A stretch of 64,000 nt of DNA from Parapristionchus giblindavisi (taxonomy: Eukaryota; Nematoda; Chromadorea; Rhabditida; Diplogasteridae). Positions 45,257-57,143 of this stretch are shown one piece after another (positions within the stretch are counted from its first letter, which is position 1; the number at the start of each line of letters is the position of its first letter). Under the pieces are notes generated by a model. That model was given only the letters and a program-made list of their open reading frames with translations. It was not told where the DNA came from and ran no database searches. The stretch is taken from the NCBI GenBank assembly GCA_943737045.1, contig CALSFV010000210.1, forward strand, positions 1,551,001 through 1,615,000, written 5' to 3'. The position numbers were made by a program, and so were the translations under genes.

Positions 45257-46122
45257 GATTGATGATTGATGATTGATTGATTGATTAATTAATTAATTGA
45301 TGGATTGCTTGATGATTGATTGACTGATTAATTAACTAATTGATTGATTGATTGATTGATTAACTAAACGATGGATTGGCTGATGATTGATTGATTGATT
45401 GATTGATGTAGTAATGTATCGATTTGTTCAGCTCCCGAGTCATTGCTGGTGCAGCTTCCGCATTTTGCTTCACGCATCTCCGGAAAGCATTCACAGTTGC
45501 TCACTAAGGAATTGGGATATCCGGTATGCGTTATGGTTACGGTATTTATAATACGGGTTACGGCAATTATAATACGGGTTACGGTACTTAGAATACGGGT
45601 TACTGTAATTATAATACGGGTTACGGTAATTATAATACGGGTGTGGTCATGCATTACCATATCCTCGCAATGCGAGCATGGACCCATTATATAAGGCCCG
45701 TTTTAGGCTACTTGATGCGAAAGGAAGCTAAGAATGACGATTTTTAAGCGAAAATATCGAATTTTGTCAATCAATGTGAATTGACCCACTATATAAAAAT
45801 AAAGGACGAGGGTACCGAAAAAGTATGGATGTGGTGATTACGGTATACTTGCAGCGCTTTGTCTGCCCTAGCTGCGGGGGTACTCTTGCGACTGGTCAGA
45901 CGTTCCTCGCCCATGTTGCATCGGAGAAGCACGTGGTGAGTGGTGTACTGTTCGCATCATACTGTAGCGATTGATTATCGATCGATGCAAGATTTATTGA
46001 TTATCGATCGATTTTCGAAATATACAGTAATTGTTCAGAGCATGCTCAAGATGCCACTGTACACGTCGGACGTGGAGTACTTTCTGGGTCGAGCTAAGGC
46101 GCACGCTACTACATGGCTATGA
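40655..46122 (+). CDS. P3: nuclear-looking coiled-coil protein with one C2H2 finger, no visible GYF domain
   Basis: Exon 1 starts M-S-E-M-G-D-T-V-S-P-G-G (40655). Exon 3 (41073-41151) has a basic run K-K-K-K-R-K-E-K, a likely nuclear signal. Coil exons follow from 41463, and two exon sets are duplicates: 41795-44196 and 44263-44580 both end L-D-L-E-R-Q-K-N-E-H-M. An exon near 44630-44740 holds T-V-I-D-V-S-S-D-E, a SUMO-interaction-like motif. The C-terminal module is 44971-45060 (M-H-D-M-M-I-A-V-L-L..F-A-G-D-E), 45431-45522, the finger exon about 45858-45934 (C-P-S-C..F-L-A-H-V-A-S-E-K-H) and a last exon ending TGA 46120-46122. It is homologous to P2 in the C-terminal part. GYF exons may be missing, or lie upstream unrecognised: the start follows a TTTAG that could be an acceptor. 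Confidence 0.72.
41343..41418. repeat. (TA)n microsatellite in P3 intron
   Basis: Long uninterrupted TA run, preceded by a short (TAA)n. Confidence 0.95.
42265..44072. mobile_element. 1.8-kb foldback element with tRNA-like arms in P3 intron
   Basis: The left arm (about 42265-42830) and right arm (about 43560-44072) are complementary, for example AACCACCAAATATGAACGATC at the right and its complement at the left. The right arm on the minus strand carries an intact pol III B box (complement of GGATTCGAACC, about 43632). The borders show an imperfect direct repeat of about 16 bp (AAATACATTTATTTTA / AAATGCATTTATTTAA). Inside, a minus-strand acidic reading frame around 43020-42920 (M-E-E-T-I-E-L-M-D-G-E-L; D-D-D-E-F-A, stop) may be part of an element gene. 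A hAT-like MITE is nested at 43055-43260. Confidence 0.75.
43055..43260. mobile_element. hAT-like MITE nested in the foldback element
   Basis: Exact 8-bp duplication GAAGTGAC (43047-43054 and 43261-43268). Four inner repeats of the ACCTGACCGCATTTTGA type. Confidence 0.88.
44796..44905. mobile_element. hAT-like MITE, worn copy, in P3 intron
   Basis: GTATGTTACAAAG and AGCTATTCGACC phrases; the CATAGG tips are decayed and no clean duplication is left. Confidence 0.6.
45178..45410. repeat. Impure (TGAT/ATTGATTG)n tract in P3 intron
   Basis: Runs of TTGA/TGATTGAT units with interruptions, extending the short GATTGATT phrase found in most introns here. Confidence 0.85.
45537..45640. repeat. 21-22-bp tandem repeat, about five units
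   Basis: Unit GGGTTACGGTAATTATAATAC with small changes; it lies in the intron before the MITE at 45648. Confidence 0.85.
45648..45827. mobile_element. MULE-like MITE upstream of P3 finger exon
   Basis: Same intron as the copy in P2 (39466), but the distance to the exon differs and the flanks (GGTGTGGT / GATGTGGT) differ, so it is an independent insertion. Confidence 0.75.
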
Positions 46123-46136
46123 TGTTCATGTATATC

Positions 46137-46142
46137 AATAAA
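46137..46142 (+). terminator. Polyadenylation signal of P3
   Basis: AATAAA 15 bp after the stop codon. Confidence 0.6.
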
Positions 46143-46586
46143 TCGATCGGTTTTTAATGTTGTAAGTTGTCTCATTTTTCCACTCACAGAAGCTTTCCAC
46201 TTGTACATGCATCATTTTTTTCTCAATATCTGTTAATATTATTATTGTTGTTGTTGGTGTTATTAATATATTTAATTTACTAATCAGAAGTTGTGAACTT
46301 TTTGTTTTAGTGTTGTAAATTTTCTCATTTTTCCATTCACGAAAGCTTTCCACTTGTACATGCATCGTTTTTTTTTCAATATCTGTAATCAGAAGTCATC
46401 CTCATCCTTGTTCTTGTTCATACTGTAAATAATAAACATGTTGGTTACATCTTTCTTGTAATAATCCTTATCGAAAAGTCAGTTTAATGCTGTCGTAATA
46501 TCAAAGTGCCTACCCAGTTTTTTAATGATTTGCCATTGGAATTTATTAGATTTAATTTATCATCCTCGAAGATACGACAATATTTT

Positions 46587-46688
46587 TTAGATGTCGAAAG
46601 ATTGCGCCGAGGTAATGTGCTTGAAATGAAGCGGGGGGGGGGGGACGTCGAAGGTGGGATGGAGGCGATTGATAATATGGTATTTTAG
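46587..46688 (+). pseudogene. Possible relic of P3 exon 1
   Basis: TTTTTTAGATGTCG, then a G-run, GTCGAAGGTGGGA and GATTGATAATATGGTATT appear in the same order as in P3 exon 1 (TTTAGATGTCG .. CCGTCGAAGGAGG .. GATCGATAATACGGTATT). The frame is broken. Confidence 0.4.
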
Positions 46689-47229
46689 ACTAAACCATCG
46701 TAAGGGAATGCGTTAGCATTGTAATGTATTTTATTGATCGGTTATTAATATATTTTCGGTTTGTTTCCCTCTGCTAATGGTTGTTGTTGTAAATAAAGAA
46801 TTCGTTGATGTTTTGTTAAATGTGTGAGATGACTGTTCGAAACAGTGTCAATACCTTCTTTCTCTTCTTTTTTTCTGGAGTCGATTTGTTGATGTGCCAG
46901 ATTGATCTTATCTCTACTATAGTAGAGGTCCCAGATTTGACGCCGCTAGATTTCCATAACGACCGAAAATTCATCGTTATTATGGTAATTTCATGAATTT
47001 CTGAACTTCAGAGATGACCCATAATAGTAAGGGTGACACCCCGAGCTCTCCACTATGGCTACACTCTCTCGCTTTCTTTATCTACGAGAGAGTATTGCCA
47101 ATGCGGAGAGTACAGTCGGATGGAAAAGAGTTAGAGAGGGTGGCGGGGCAGGCGCGACTAGCAGAGTAGCGAGAGAGTGTGCGAATCATAGAGAGTGTCA
47201 GAGAGATGGGAGATCTTGCACGACAAATG

Positions 47230-47231
<2 letters not shown>

Positions 47232-47268
<37 letters not shown>
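47232..47268. repeat. (CT)n microsatellite
   Basis: Pure TC dinucleotide run. Confidence 0.95.
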
Positions 47269-47273
<5 letters not shown>

Positions 47274-47814
47274 AGCGTAAACAATCTTACACGATGACTT
47301 CCTCTAATCAATTTGGGACCCCAACAAAATCTTTCTGCCAGCATGGCAATCACCGGGACCGAGTACCCTTCGATATAGGACATTCCCTGTGGAAGTGTCG
47401 AGGCTGAATTCAAGCAATACTTCGCGTCGCGCCCCGCTGGGTTCTACAGGGACGAGATCCATAAATTTAAGGAACGTTTTTTAAATGTTGTCAATTATGG
47501 CAAGCATAATTGATCTCGTGGTAGTGTTTCGTCGAAGAAATATTCTTTTGAAAATGGACAAAGAATTTCCCGCCAATCTGATATTAGAGATTGAATCTCT
47601 ATCTTGCCATCGATTACAATCTTCTTATATCAGATAGCACTCATTTTTCTTTCGTAGATCTGTCCGCAGCCGATCCCTTCCTCCCTATGTTTTGCTCTCC
47701 CCGATTCCGACCTCGTGCATTCTGAGATTATCCGTATTCGTAATCTTTGAACTTTCCGTATTCTCTTCGTTTCTATTTCTACCCCATTCGTCATCTTCTT
47801 TCATCCTTCCTACC

Positions 47815-48045
47815 CAGACATGGTCTATGGTTATCCCATCGGATAGACCCACCCGCAAAAATTTGCCTTTCATGGGTACCCACCCGCAAAATTTGACCAC
47901 AAATTGACGATTTTCTTGAAATTTGCACGATTTTGGGGTACCCACATGTGTTTTTATCTCGAAATCGGGTTATCCACACGCGTTTTGACCCAAAATCTAG
48001 GTTTCACGCATTTGAAGGGTCTGGGATATTGATAGACCATCACTG
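47815..48045. mobile_element. hAT-like MITE (CAGACATGG..CCATCACTG)
   Basis: Exact 8-bp duplication TTCCTACC (47807-47814 and 48046-48053). Sister of the nested copy at 3190-3427. Confidence 0.88.
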
Positions 48046-49018
48046 TTCCTACCCTTAACCTTCCTCTTTGTTTCGTCCTCTGCTTCGTCTTCTTTGTAAC
48101 ATCTTGGCCAATATCTCTTCTAATCCCTCACAAGCAGTCGTTGTTCCATATGTGTTGGTTGACCCTTTGTGTCACTCCATTGTTAGGGTAATTTTCTCTC
48201 AAACTTTTGTATCGTAATTTTTATTTTATTTTTTAATATTTTTATATATTTATTCACATTTAGTGAATAAATATTGTGAAAACGGTGTGAACGAGAAAAT
48301 CGAATACAGCAAAAATATAATTTTTAGAGACAATTTAAAATTATCAAATTCTAAACTTAATTTTGCTATTTCAATTAGAAAAGTCATTTCGGTATGAAGT
48401 TTCAGCCTCCCGTGCCCTTAAAAAGCTAGAGTGTCAAGTTTTCCTAATTATCTTTGTGGGGCATACCGGGACCGTTCGCTATTTGACGGTTTTCCTTGTG
48501 GACGTGTTTATACAAGTTTCTCTTTCCATATGCAATCCGACTCTGTTTATGTGTTTTCGCTATTCACCATTCATTCATTCCTTCGGTATCTTCCTCTTCA
48601 CTGGTCTTTTAATGATAGTTGTTGCGTAACTTTACTCTCTGCCTGCCTCTTCTATTCAACTCTTGCGATAGAAGTTGTCATGCACCAACCGTTCCTGATT
48701 CATTTAATAATAATAATGATAATAATAATAATAATAATAATTATTATTATTATTATTATTATTATTTTCGAGGTAGTCGTTGTGTAAATTCTATTTAAAA
48801 GAGCTTTCGTATTGTTCACACTCTTCTTCTTTCCTTTGATTTTGCGAATTGTGCAGTACACATAATCGTTCCGATTGCTTGACTGCTAATATTGACTCAG
48901 TTATGTATTAATCTCATGTGTTTGATTCCGTGCATGATCACGGATACAAGTAAATTCCATGCATGATCGTGCTTGGTCGTTCATGATTCTTGATCATGCA
49001 TGGATCTTCCCTGACCAG

Positions 49019-49182
49019 CATATGTCGAAAAGTATGTTACAAAGCACCAAGCCTGACCGCATTTTGAGCCAAAATTTCCAAAAAAAAACCGTAAAACCTG
49101 ACCGCATTTTGAGCCAAATTTGCCAAAAATCGAAAAACCTGACCGCATTTTGAAAACCGATAACCTAGCTATTCGACCTATG
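49019..49182. mobile_element. hAT-like MITE (CATAGGTCGAA family)
   Basis: Exact 8-bp duplication CTGACCAG (49011-49018 and 49183-49190). Confidence 0.88.
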
Positions 49183-49932
49183 CTGACCAGGCGAGGATTC
49201 TCAGAATCCATGCATGATTCGAGTATATTCCATGCATGATCATGCCATTAATTGGACAAATTATGCGTGATCGATCATACATGGGCGGTGTACCTGGAGA
49301 TTCAACAGGGGGGCATCCGAACAAAAAATGGTTAATTTTACAGGGCGTCTTCTCTTTGTACAAAATCAATCGATTCATTTGTAAGACCTTAGTATCTATC
49401 ATTATCTTTCATATCTTTCTCCCCCCCCCCCCTTATCTATATTCCACAATCTCTTACTCTATTTTACACCTTGGAAGACTCCGCCCACTATCCCCACCTT
49501 AGCCCCTGATTCATGCAAACTTCAGTTCTTCAACAGAGAGACATGGCGGAGTCCCTTCCTCACTCGACAGTATTTTTCTTGCTTTTTTCGTTGTTGAATT
49601 CACTTGTTTTTGTTAATCGTTCCTGTGTTAAATAAAAGTAGTCTCCTACTATCTACTGCTTTCATATCGCACATTTAAACCGTTGTCTGTAAAGATTTCC
49701 CATATTCATTCTACCACTGAACCACCGATTTATTCCAAAAATGTCACCGAAATGTATTTTTTTACAGGGGGAATTCCACAAATTTTCGAAAAGCCCTAAT
49801 TTTACAGGGGCACGCCCCCATGTATGTGCGTGATCATGCATGGATTCAACCCTGGCAATGATGAGATACCACTATGCACGTGATTCATGGATGCAACTTT
49901 AGGTAGACGCGTTGCTCTGTGTACGTCAGTGA

Positions 49933-51399
49933 ATGAAACGAGTTAGTCTGTACGAGCCGGACGACTTCGCCAATAGCCCGAGGAGGAACATGGAGAGGGC
50001 ATCCGGCGGTATGGATAGAGTCGATGAGAGGAAGAGGAAGACGGCGGGTGATGGAGAAGAGGACAATGGAAAGAAGAAGAAGAAGCAGCAGTCCATGACC
50101 GCGAATGATGAGGATCCTGAGGCGAACGAGCAGGTACGGTGGATGGTTTGAGATATTGATTAAAGGTGATAGGGAGAAGCGGAATTGCAATGGCTAGGTG
50201 TGAGAGTAGTTTTGTCATTGTCTGCGGATTGGCTAGATAGGAAGGATAGTCATTGCTTTTCACTTTTATTGTTTTTGTATTTATTTATTTTATATTACAT
50301 TGAAATCAAATCAATGCGAGAACAAATGAGATTCAAGTGGAGAAATGATTGGCGCATTGTGCTGATGGATACCGTATTAAGTAGCGTACCGTACTCATTC
50401 AGATTGGTGCACCTCAAGAAGCAGTCTCGTCAACTACATCAACTGACGGTGACGATGATATCCAATTCATCGGCGAGGTCAGACCTCAGGGGGCGACTAC
50501 TGCCAAATCCGTACCTGGTTCGATTCTTACTATTTTCCATATCTAATTATATCTGCATAACATTTCCATCCTTTGTCTATGACAAAGAATGAATTGATAG
50601 ACCAGACAGAAAGGCGTTTTGTACTGGATACGGTATTAATAGCTAGTTAGCTAGCTAAGATAGCTGAAAATAAGTTAGACAGCTAGGGCAGCGGGAGATC
50701 TAGCTAGATTACCGTTGTTTCAGATCTGAACTGTAAGAGGGAGGGAGATCGGTCGAAGTCTCCAGCTGAAGGGGCCTCATCGATTGAAGCTATGAGTGTG
50801 GCTGAGGGTACGGTAACAGAGAAGAAGAAAACGACAAGGAAGTTGCTGAAAGGAGAGATCGCGTGAGTTGCTGTGCTTTGTCCAGAGTACGCTAGTGTTT
50901 ATTGATTGATTTCTGTACTCTAGCAGTGTACGGTAGTATTTATTGATTGATTACTGTACTCTAGCGGTGTACGGTAGTGATATTGATTGATTTCGCCTAT
51001 ATTAGAGAGGATGACTTAACGGTCGATAATATTGATGGACAGGATGCGACGAAGTGAGTTTCACGGCAGATTCGCTCGAAACCATCGTCTTTAAAGGCAC
51101 ACCCCGAACTAATTTGAAACTGTCCGCTCTGGCTCTCTCGTTTTCTTTGTCTACGAGAGAGTGTTGCCAGAGCGTAGAGTAAAATTAGCTCGGGATAGGC
51201 TTTTAAGTAAATTTTTCGATTGTAGTGTAGTAGTTGATTTTGTTCCAAAAAACTATAACCAACTTGAGCTTTGATCTTTGATCTTCTAACGATAGGATTA
51301 ACGCTTGGCATGCTTGTGCGATTCTTACTGTACATTGAACTGATCATGAAGTGACTTTATTCTTTCTTCTTTATTATAATTTATCCTTGTAATGCATAA

Positions 51400-51439
<40 letters not shown>

Positions 51440-53466
51440 CCTTCAGAAAGCTCAAAGAGGAAGCGAGTGCGCTGCTGGAGAAGCACACACTGTTGCAAGC
51501 GGAATGTGATGCGCTCAAGGTACTGTACTTTGATCTTTGATCTTTGAACTTTGTATGAGTTCATTGCTTGTAGGAGTCGCAAGCTCAGCAGAAGAAGGAT
51601 CACGAGCAACTTGAGGTTTGATCTTTGATCTTTGAATCGCTAAATCGGGAATTCCTTGCAGAACGAGCACACGAAGTCGCTAGAAGAGATTGATCGAATG
51701 AAAGTGTCATTTGAGGTGGGAAAAATAATAATTTTAAAATATATATATTTATGTTTTCTTTTAGAGTTTGAAGAAGGTCGCTGATGAGAATCGACTGAGA
51801 CTAGAGGTTCGCGTTTATTGATTGATTTATTGATTGATTGATTTAACAAATGACACCCCAAGCTAATTTGAAACTCTCCGCTCTGGCAACCCTCTTTCGT
51901 TTTATTCGTCTGCGAGAGAGTCTTTAGCGAAATTGCTTTGTTTACAGAAAGAGCTCGAGACGAGGTGCTCCGAGCTGAGGAGTGCTCATGAAGATCTTGT
52001 CAAGGCCAAGGAGGTAATAATTTTATTTTAATATTAATATATTAAAATAATAATAATTTATGCATTACAAGGATAACTTATAATTGCGAATAATTGATAT
52101 GGTGATGAATTACATAAAATACGATGCCACAACGTAGGTAGCAAAGAAATAACAATAAATTATTACATTTCGAGTAACGACAAATTAATACATTTCCGGA
52201 AAGATTTAACTGATTGGTAAATATTAATTAAACTTATTTATTCATGTATTCATTAATAATATTGGAAACGCGATGTGACACTTTTTCTATGGTTTTTTTC
52301 CCATTCACGTGAAAGATTTGGGGTGGTACTAAAATGTTTGGTGTTACCGTAATCCGCCGATTAGTCTGCTCAACGAAATCTCTTTTTCAGGCTGCTACAG
52401 AGGCTTCGAAGAGCGCAGTATCCCACGAGGAAGTCGCGGCGCTCAAGGTATACTGTATTCTTTATCGATTGGTTCTAGCCCGATTATCGTATTCTATCGA
52501 CTTTGTTCCGACGGAACTAGCCACGGAACCATACATGGGCTGCCATTGGAAAGTAGTATCGGTGGGTCGGAGGAAAATATGGGGCATGTAAATAAAATAA
52601 TTACACCTCGCTGATCATTTTTTAAGCGATTTTGGGGAAACTTGGGTGGGTTTTGCCGCTAGCTGCAATGCCGCCCATGTATGCACGGAACAGTTCCGTG
52701 GTTAGTAACGATGATAGCGGCGTATCTGTACGGTGACCGGCTAGAGGCGGTTACGGTAGACTCTACCGTAACCCCTTTGGAACTATGATTACGGTACTTG
52801 TTCAGGCGCAAATCGCAACGCGAGATGAGCTGCTGAAGGAGGCTGCTACGGACTACGCTCGCTTAGACAAGTCTTTCAAGGTTAGCAATCATCTATGCAA
52901 ATAAATTATTGATTATTTCTATTATACATTTATCTTGGGTGAAACGATTAATACGCAAAAAGATTGCAGCACGCGTGTCGTGAGGCTCGTGCAGCGGAGC
53001 TTCGTGCGGAGAAATCCGACCAACTCATCGGTATGTAATTGAACCATTGTTTCACCCTTTTTTAAAAGTATAAATGCAAAGATATGATGTAAAAATGGTT
53101 ATTGGTCTGCGGGGTCTGTTTATATATTCTTGCTTGATAATATTGATTAATTTATTATTGATTAATCAATATTGATTAATTTATTATTGATTAATTAATA
53201 TTGATTAATCAATATTGTGTTCCATTCAGATAAGAAGGGAATCTCGGTGCCGGACGTGCTGGCGACGAACAAGATTCTACTCGAGCAGTGGGTTTAGATG
53301 ATCGGTTGCGAAAAGAAAAGAAAATCAGAGACACTCTCCACGCACTCTCTCATCGTTTTCTTTCCTTTTCGTGACTTTTGCACGGAATATAGCAACTTAT
53401 GATATTATTTATGTCGATTATCATTATCCTTCAGAAAGAAAGTAGTCTATTGAAGGAATAAATATT

Positions 53467-53522
<56 letters not shown>

Positions 53523-56500
53523 CGAGTATTTCAGGATTCAAGATCTGTCAGCGAAGCTCCGCGAGTACGAACGAACCGCGACGGCTGCTCATCCTACCAA
53601 TGCTACTGGAGGGTATGGCGAAAATTTGGGCTCATGCCCCGTTGTCTGACCCCTTATAAACCTCATGGGGGTCACGGTGCTATTCATTTACGGTCATATG
53701 GTACCATAGGTCGAAAAGTATGTTACAAAGTATCAAGCCTGACCGGATTTTGAGCCAAAATTTCACAAAAAAAATCGAAAAACCTGACCGGATTTTGAGG
53801 CAAAATTTCACAAAAATCTCGAAAAACCTGACCGGATGTTGTACCAAATTTGCCAAAAATCGAAAAACCTGACCGGATTTTGAAAACCGATAACATAGCT
53901 GTTCGACCTATGTATGGTACTATCGATTGCTTACAGTAATCCATGTTGTCGTTGCAGGACGAGTGCGGCAGAGAACTCGGTGGCCAAGGCGGAATTGGAG
54001 AAGGCATTGGCAGATGTGAAGAAGCTGTCGGAGGAGTGCGTATTGATTATAATACTTGGGGGGTGTAAAAAGTCGATGTTGGGTGCTATGTTACAAAGGC
54101 CTAAGTACCAAGCCTGACCGGATTTTGAGCCATATTTTCACAAAAATCGAAAAACCTGACCTGATTTTGAGCCAAAATTTCACAAAAATCGAAAAACCTG
54201 ACAATCGATAACGTAGCTATTCGACATATGCTACCTAAATACCGATGCCTGTGGTCTTCTTCTTCTTCTTAGTTAGCCTCTTACAGAAACGATCGTTTGA
54301 CTGCCGAGAACATCAGGCTGATCGACGCCGACAAGCGGATGACAGCAGAGTTCGTGTTTGATCTCTGATCTTTGATCTTTGATCTTTGCAGGGTGACGTC
54401 CCTGCGCGGCAAGGAGGCGGAATCGAGAGCGGAGCTGGGCAAGAAGATGGGCGAAGTGGCCGCGCTGAAGAAGGAGATGGCGTCAAAGTGAGGAGGGGTG
54501 CAAACCAAACCATACATGGGCGGGATACCTGGAGCTCGATTCTACAGGGGGGGGGGGGGGGCATCCGAACGAAAAATGATTAATTTTACATGGGGCCTTC
54601 ACATTTTTTTCCCAAAAAATTCATAAATGTCTTTTTTTACAGCGGGTATTCCACAAATTTTTGGAAAAACCGTAATTTTACATGGGGCACCCCCATGTTG
54701 CGCCCATGTATGGTGCAAACCATACATGGGCAACATAAATCAATCAATAAATTTTATCATTTCAAACAATAATTGCTCTAGACAACATGGGTATCATTGT
54801 CGCTATCGACAAGACCCACTCGGTTTCGCCAAAATTCACTCAAAAATGAAAAAAAAATGTATAGGGAGTCTCGCAACTTGGCAATGCCCCAACCGATTTT
54901 TGCGGATATTTGTGTCATATTCGGACCATTTACAGGGTTCCGGCTTTGGTGCAGGAGTTGGAAGCATCACAGAAGAAGTACAAGGCGCTGGAGGAGAGCG
55001 TGCGCAAACGGTATGTGCAAGGTGATATAGATCAAAGAGATCAAAGGTAGTCATTTTCGGTATCCTCGCCGTTTATTTTTATATAGTGTGTCAATTCTCG
55101 AAATAGGGTGGGTTGATTCACAAAATTCGTCATTTTTGCTTAAAAACGTCATTTTAGCTTCTTTTTTTATCAAGTGGCTTAAAATGGACATTATATAGTG
55201 GGTCAATCCTCGCACTGCGAGGGTATGGCAATGTATGATTCAACGATCAATCGACAACAGGGGTGGTGGCGGTTTTGATTCTTGAGGTTGCAGGAAAGAA
55301 AACGAGGATAAGGAGAGGGCAGAGATGGCGGAGATGCAGGCAGAGCTGGAGAACTTGAGGGCCGTGAACAGTGCTCTCGTGAATACGCCGTGAGTGTTGA
55401 TCTTTGATCTTTGGAGTTTGATTGATCTTGATCTTTGATCTTTGATCTCTTACAGAGTGGGCGTGCTGAAGAAGGAGCTCGAAGAACTGAAACTCAAGTT
55501 GAATTCGGCGAAGTGCGACTCTTTTTTTTTTAAATTTAACTTTTTCTTCTTGAGATCAACGGATGAAGCTACAGCGCAATTGAGGAAGAAACTATTGGAC
55601 AGTGAGAGCAGGTGTTGTTCATCTTGATCTTTGATCTTTGATCTCAATTCATTATAGGCGGGAGAATCTACAAGTGGAAATGGAGAAGAGAAAGGCTGAG
55701 GAGGCACAGAAAAAGTTTGTGAATTATTGATTAATGCCCAGTGGTAATCAAGTAATCGGGGGAAACTGTGCAGTCTTTTTCTCCTGTCTATTGACGACTT
55801 TGGCCTAATGATCATATTGACTTGCAGTGCTGTACAGCGGGCATCGTTGATCAAGCACTCCATTACCCTGTCGGTTTCATTTTCGCTGTTATACATCGTT
55901 ACATTTGCCTGTACGTGCCTACGCCCCGTAACCTCCGCCGCCGTCTCTCCGTCGTTACGGCCGAGGTTACGGGGCGTAGGCACGTACAGGCAAATGTAAC
56001 GATGCATTACTTTATTGACTTGCCGGAACGGAAACGGTACGCGATCACTGTATCGATCGATATTCTTGCAGTGCCAACATGGAGAGGGAAAACGGCGAAT
56101 TGAAGAACGAGATAAAGGGCTTGAGAGCACTGAATGCGGTAATGCGGCGTTATACATTTGCCTTACGCTCCTCCGCCGTAACGACGGAGACGTAAACTTT
56201 GTGCAGAGTGTAAATTTCGAACGGAGTTTTGAAATAAATGTAATATTTATAACATTTTTTTGTTGTGTGTATGCCGACATTCCGTTCAAAAATTGTATTC
56301 GTTAGAGTTTACGTGGCTGTCTCCGTAATTACGGCGGAGGCACGTAAGGCAAATGTGTAACACCGCGCAAGGAACGCGCTTCGGTTATGGGCCGATACTG
56401 TAGTCTGGAGGCCTATACTGTAGTCTGGAGGCCGATACTGTAGCCTTGTGTTTGCTATAGATCGGATGTACAGTGGTGAAGGTTATGTGAAACAAGCAGT

Positions 56501-57143
56501 AAAGTGCTAACCATTCAAGGCTACAGTATCCGGAGGAGTAGACAATCGATTCAATTGGTTACGGTAATCTGTTATTGTTGCAGGCTGGCCGCCGTGGAGT
56601 GTATCCACTGGGCGCGGGAGTCCCACCTCCCGGGGGACTCATTCCTCCTCCTCCCTTTCCTCCTCACATCCCTCACCCATACCCGCAACAGTTTGATCAT
56701 GCACGCTACGATGCTCGGTCGCATCAACAGTTCCCACAACAACCAGCTCAGTCTGCGACGATCCCGCCACCACGACTGATCCCTGATCCTCCACGACCGA
56801 CGGGCATGCCGCCTCAGAATGACTACGATGGTTATGGACATCAGGTAGGTTTTCGAATTTACATACGGTAGACATTTTCGAGTCTTGAAACCCATCTAGG
56901 AATATGCGGGAGATCGTACGGTAGGCTTGGTGGGATACGGTAAGTTGACAGATGATTGATGTGTAATAAGTAAGTAAGTGTAGCTTGTGTTGTTGTTGTT
57001 GCTGAAACCGTAGGTTTATTTAGAATGGGGGTATTTAGAGTTGTCTGAAGGTTTTCATGATCTGGTACCAGTTTTAATTCGCTTGGAATAGGTTGAGAAC
57101 TGCTGTTGGATCATTGGTGTAAAGTATAATTTCAGGGCTCTAG
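49933..57143 (+). CDS. P4: long coiled-coil protein with nuclear signals and a proline-rich C-terminus
   Basis: Exon 1 (49933-50131) starts M-K-R-V-S-L-Y-E-P-D-D-F and has basic clusters R-K-R-K and K-K-K-K-K, likely nuclear signals. Exon 2 (50388-50519) has D-D-D-I-Q-F-I-G-E-V. From about 50731 to 56138 some 20 short exons encode almost uninterrupted K/E/L/A-rich helix (for example 51471-51521, 52386-52448, 54393-54489, 54938-55011, 55287-55390, 55457-55512). A large exon, 56582-56844, is proline-rich (V-P-P-P-G-G-L-I-P-P-P-P-F-P-P-H; I-P-P-P-R-L-I-P). A short exon near 56901-56940 then joins one with a TAG at 57141-57143. No GYF domain or finger was found. Two acceptors have an uncertain phase (around 54045 and 54274). 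The protein may be a partner rather than a member of the GYF family, but exon style and position suggest common origin with P3. Confidence 0.65.
51094..51201. mobile_element. MITE, GAGCTAATTTG family, in P4
   Basis: GGCACACCCCGAACTAATTTG at the left and AATTAGCTCGGGATAGGC at the right. Confidence 0.65.
53705..53912. mobile_element. hAT-like MITE in P4 intron
   Basis: Exact 8-bp duplication TATGGTAC (53697-53704 and 53913-53920). A second, worn copy lies at about 54088-54232. Confidence 0.88.
55052..55237. mobile_element. MULE-like MITE, reverse orientation, in P4 intron
   Basis: CATTTTCGGTATCCTCG start, GGCAATGTATG end; the only copy in this orientation in the window. Confidence 0.75.
55892..56006. 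mobile_element. PIF/Harbinger-like palindromic MITE in P4
   Basis: Flanked by TTA on both sides (55889-55891 and 56007-56009). A broken relative lies at about 56148-56365. Confidence 0.82.

Larger units (their letters stand above)
46123..49932. other. Repeat-rich P3-P4 intergenic region
   Basis: Contains a tandem copy of about 75 bp (46158-46233 and 46310-46388, phrase CTTTCCACTTGTACATGC), a worn MITE at 47034-47113, a (CT)n run, two hAT-like MITEs (47815-48045 and 49019-49182), a possible relic of P3 exon 1 and repeats with the ATACATGGGC phrase (about 49276-49820, also 54515-54730). No intact gene recognised. Confidence 0.5.

Noticed and set aside
47290..47407. Short frame with C-Q-H-G-N-H and C-R-G near 47.3 kb, possible knuckle protein
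   Set aside because: The spacing fits no known zinc motif, the frame ends quickly and no joining exon was found.
55450..56289. 279-codon minus-strand frame
   Set aside because: It runs antisense through several good P4 exons and a MITE; composition is that of a shadow frame and it has no splice or family support.
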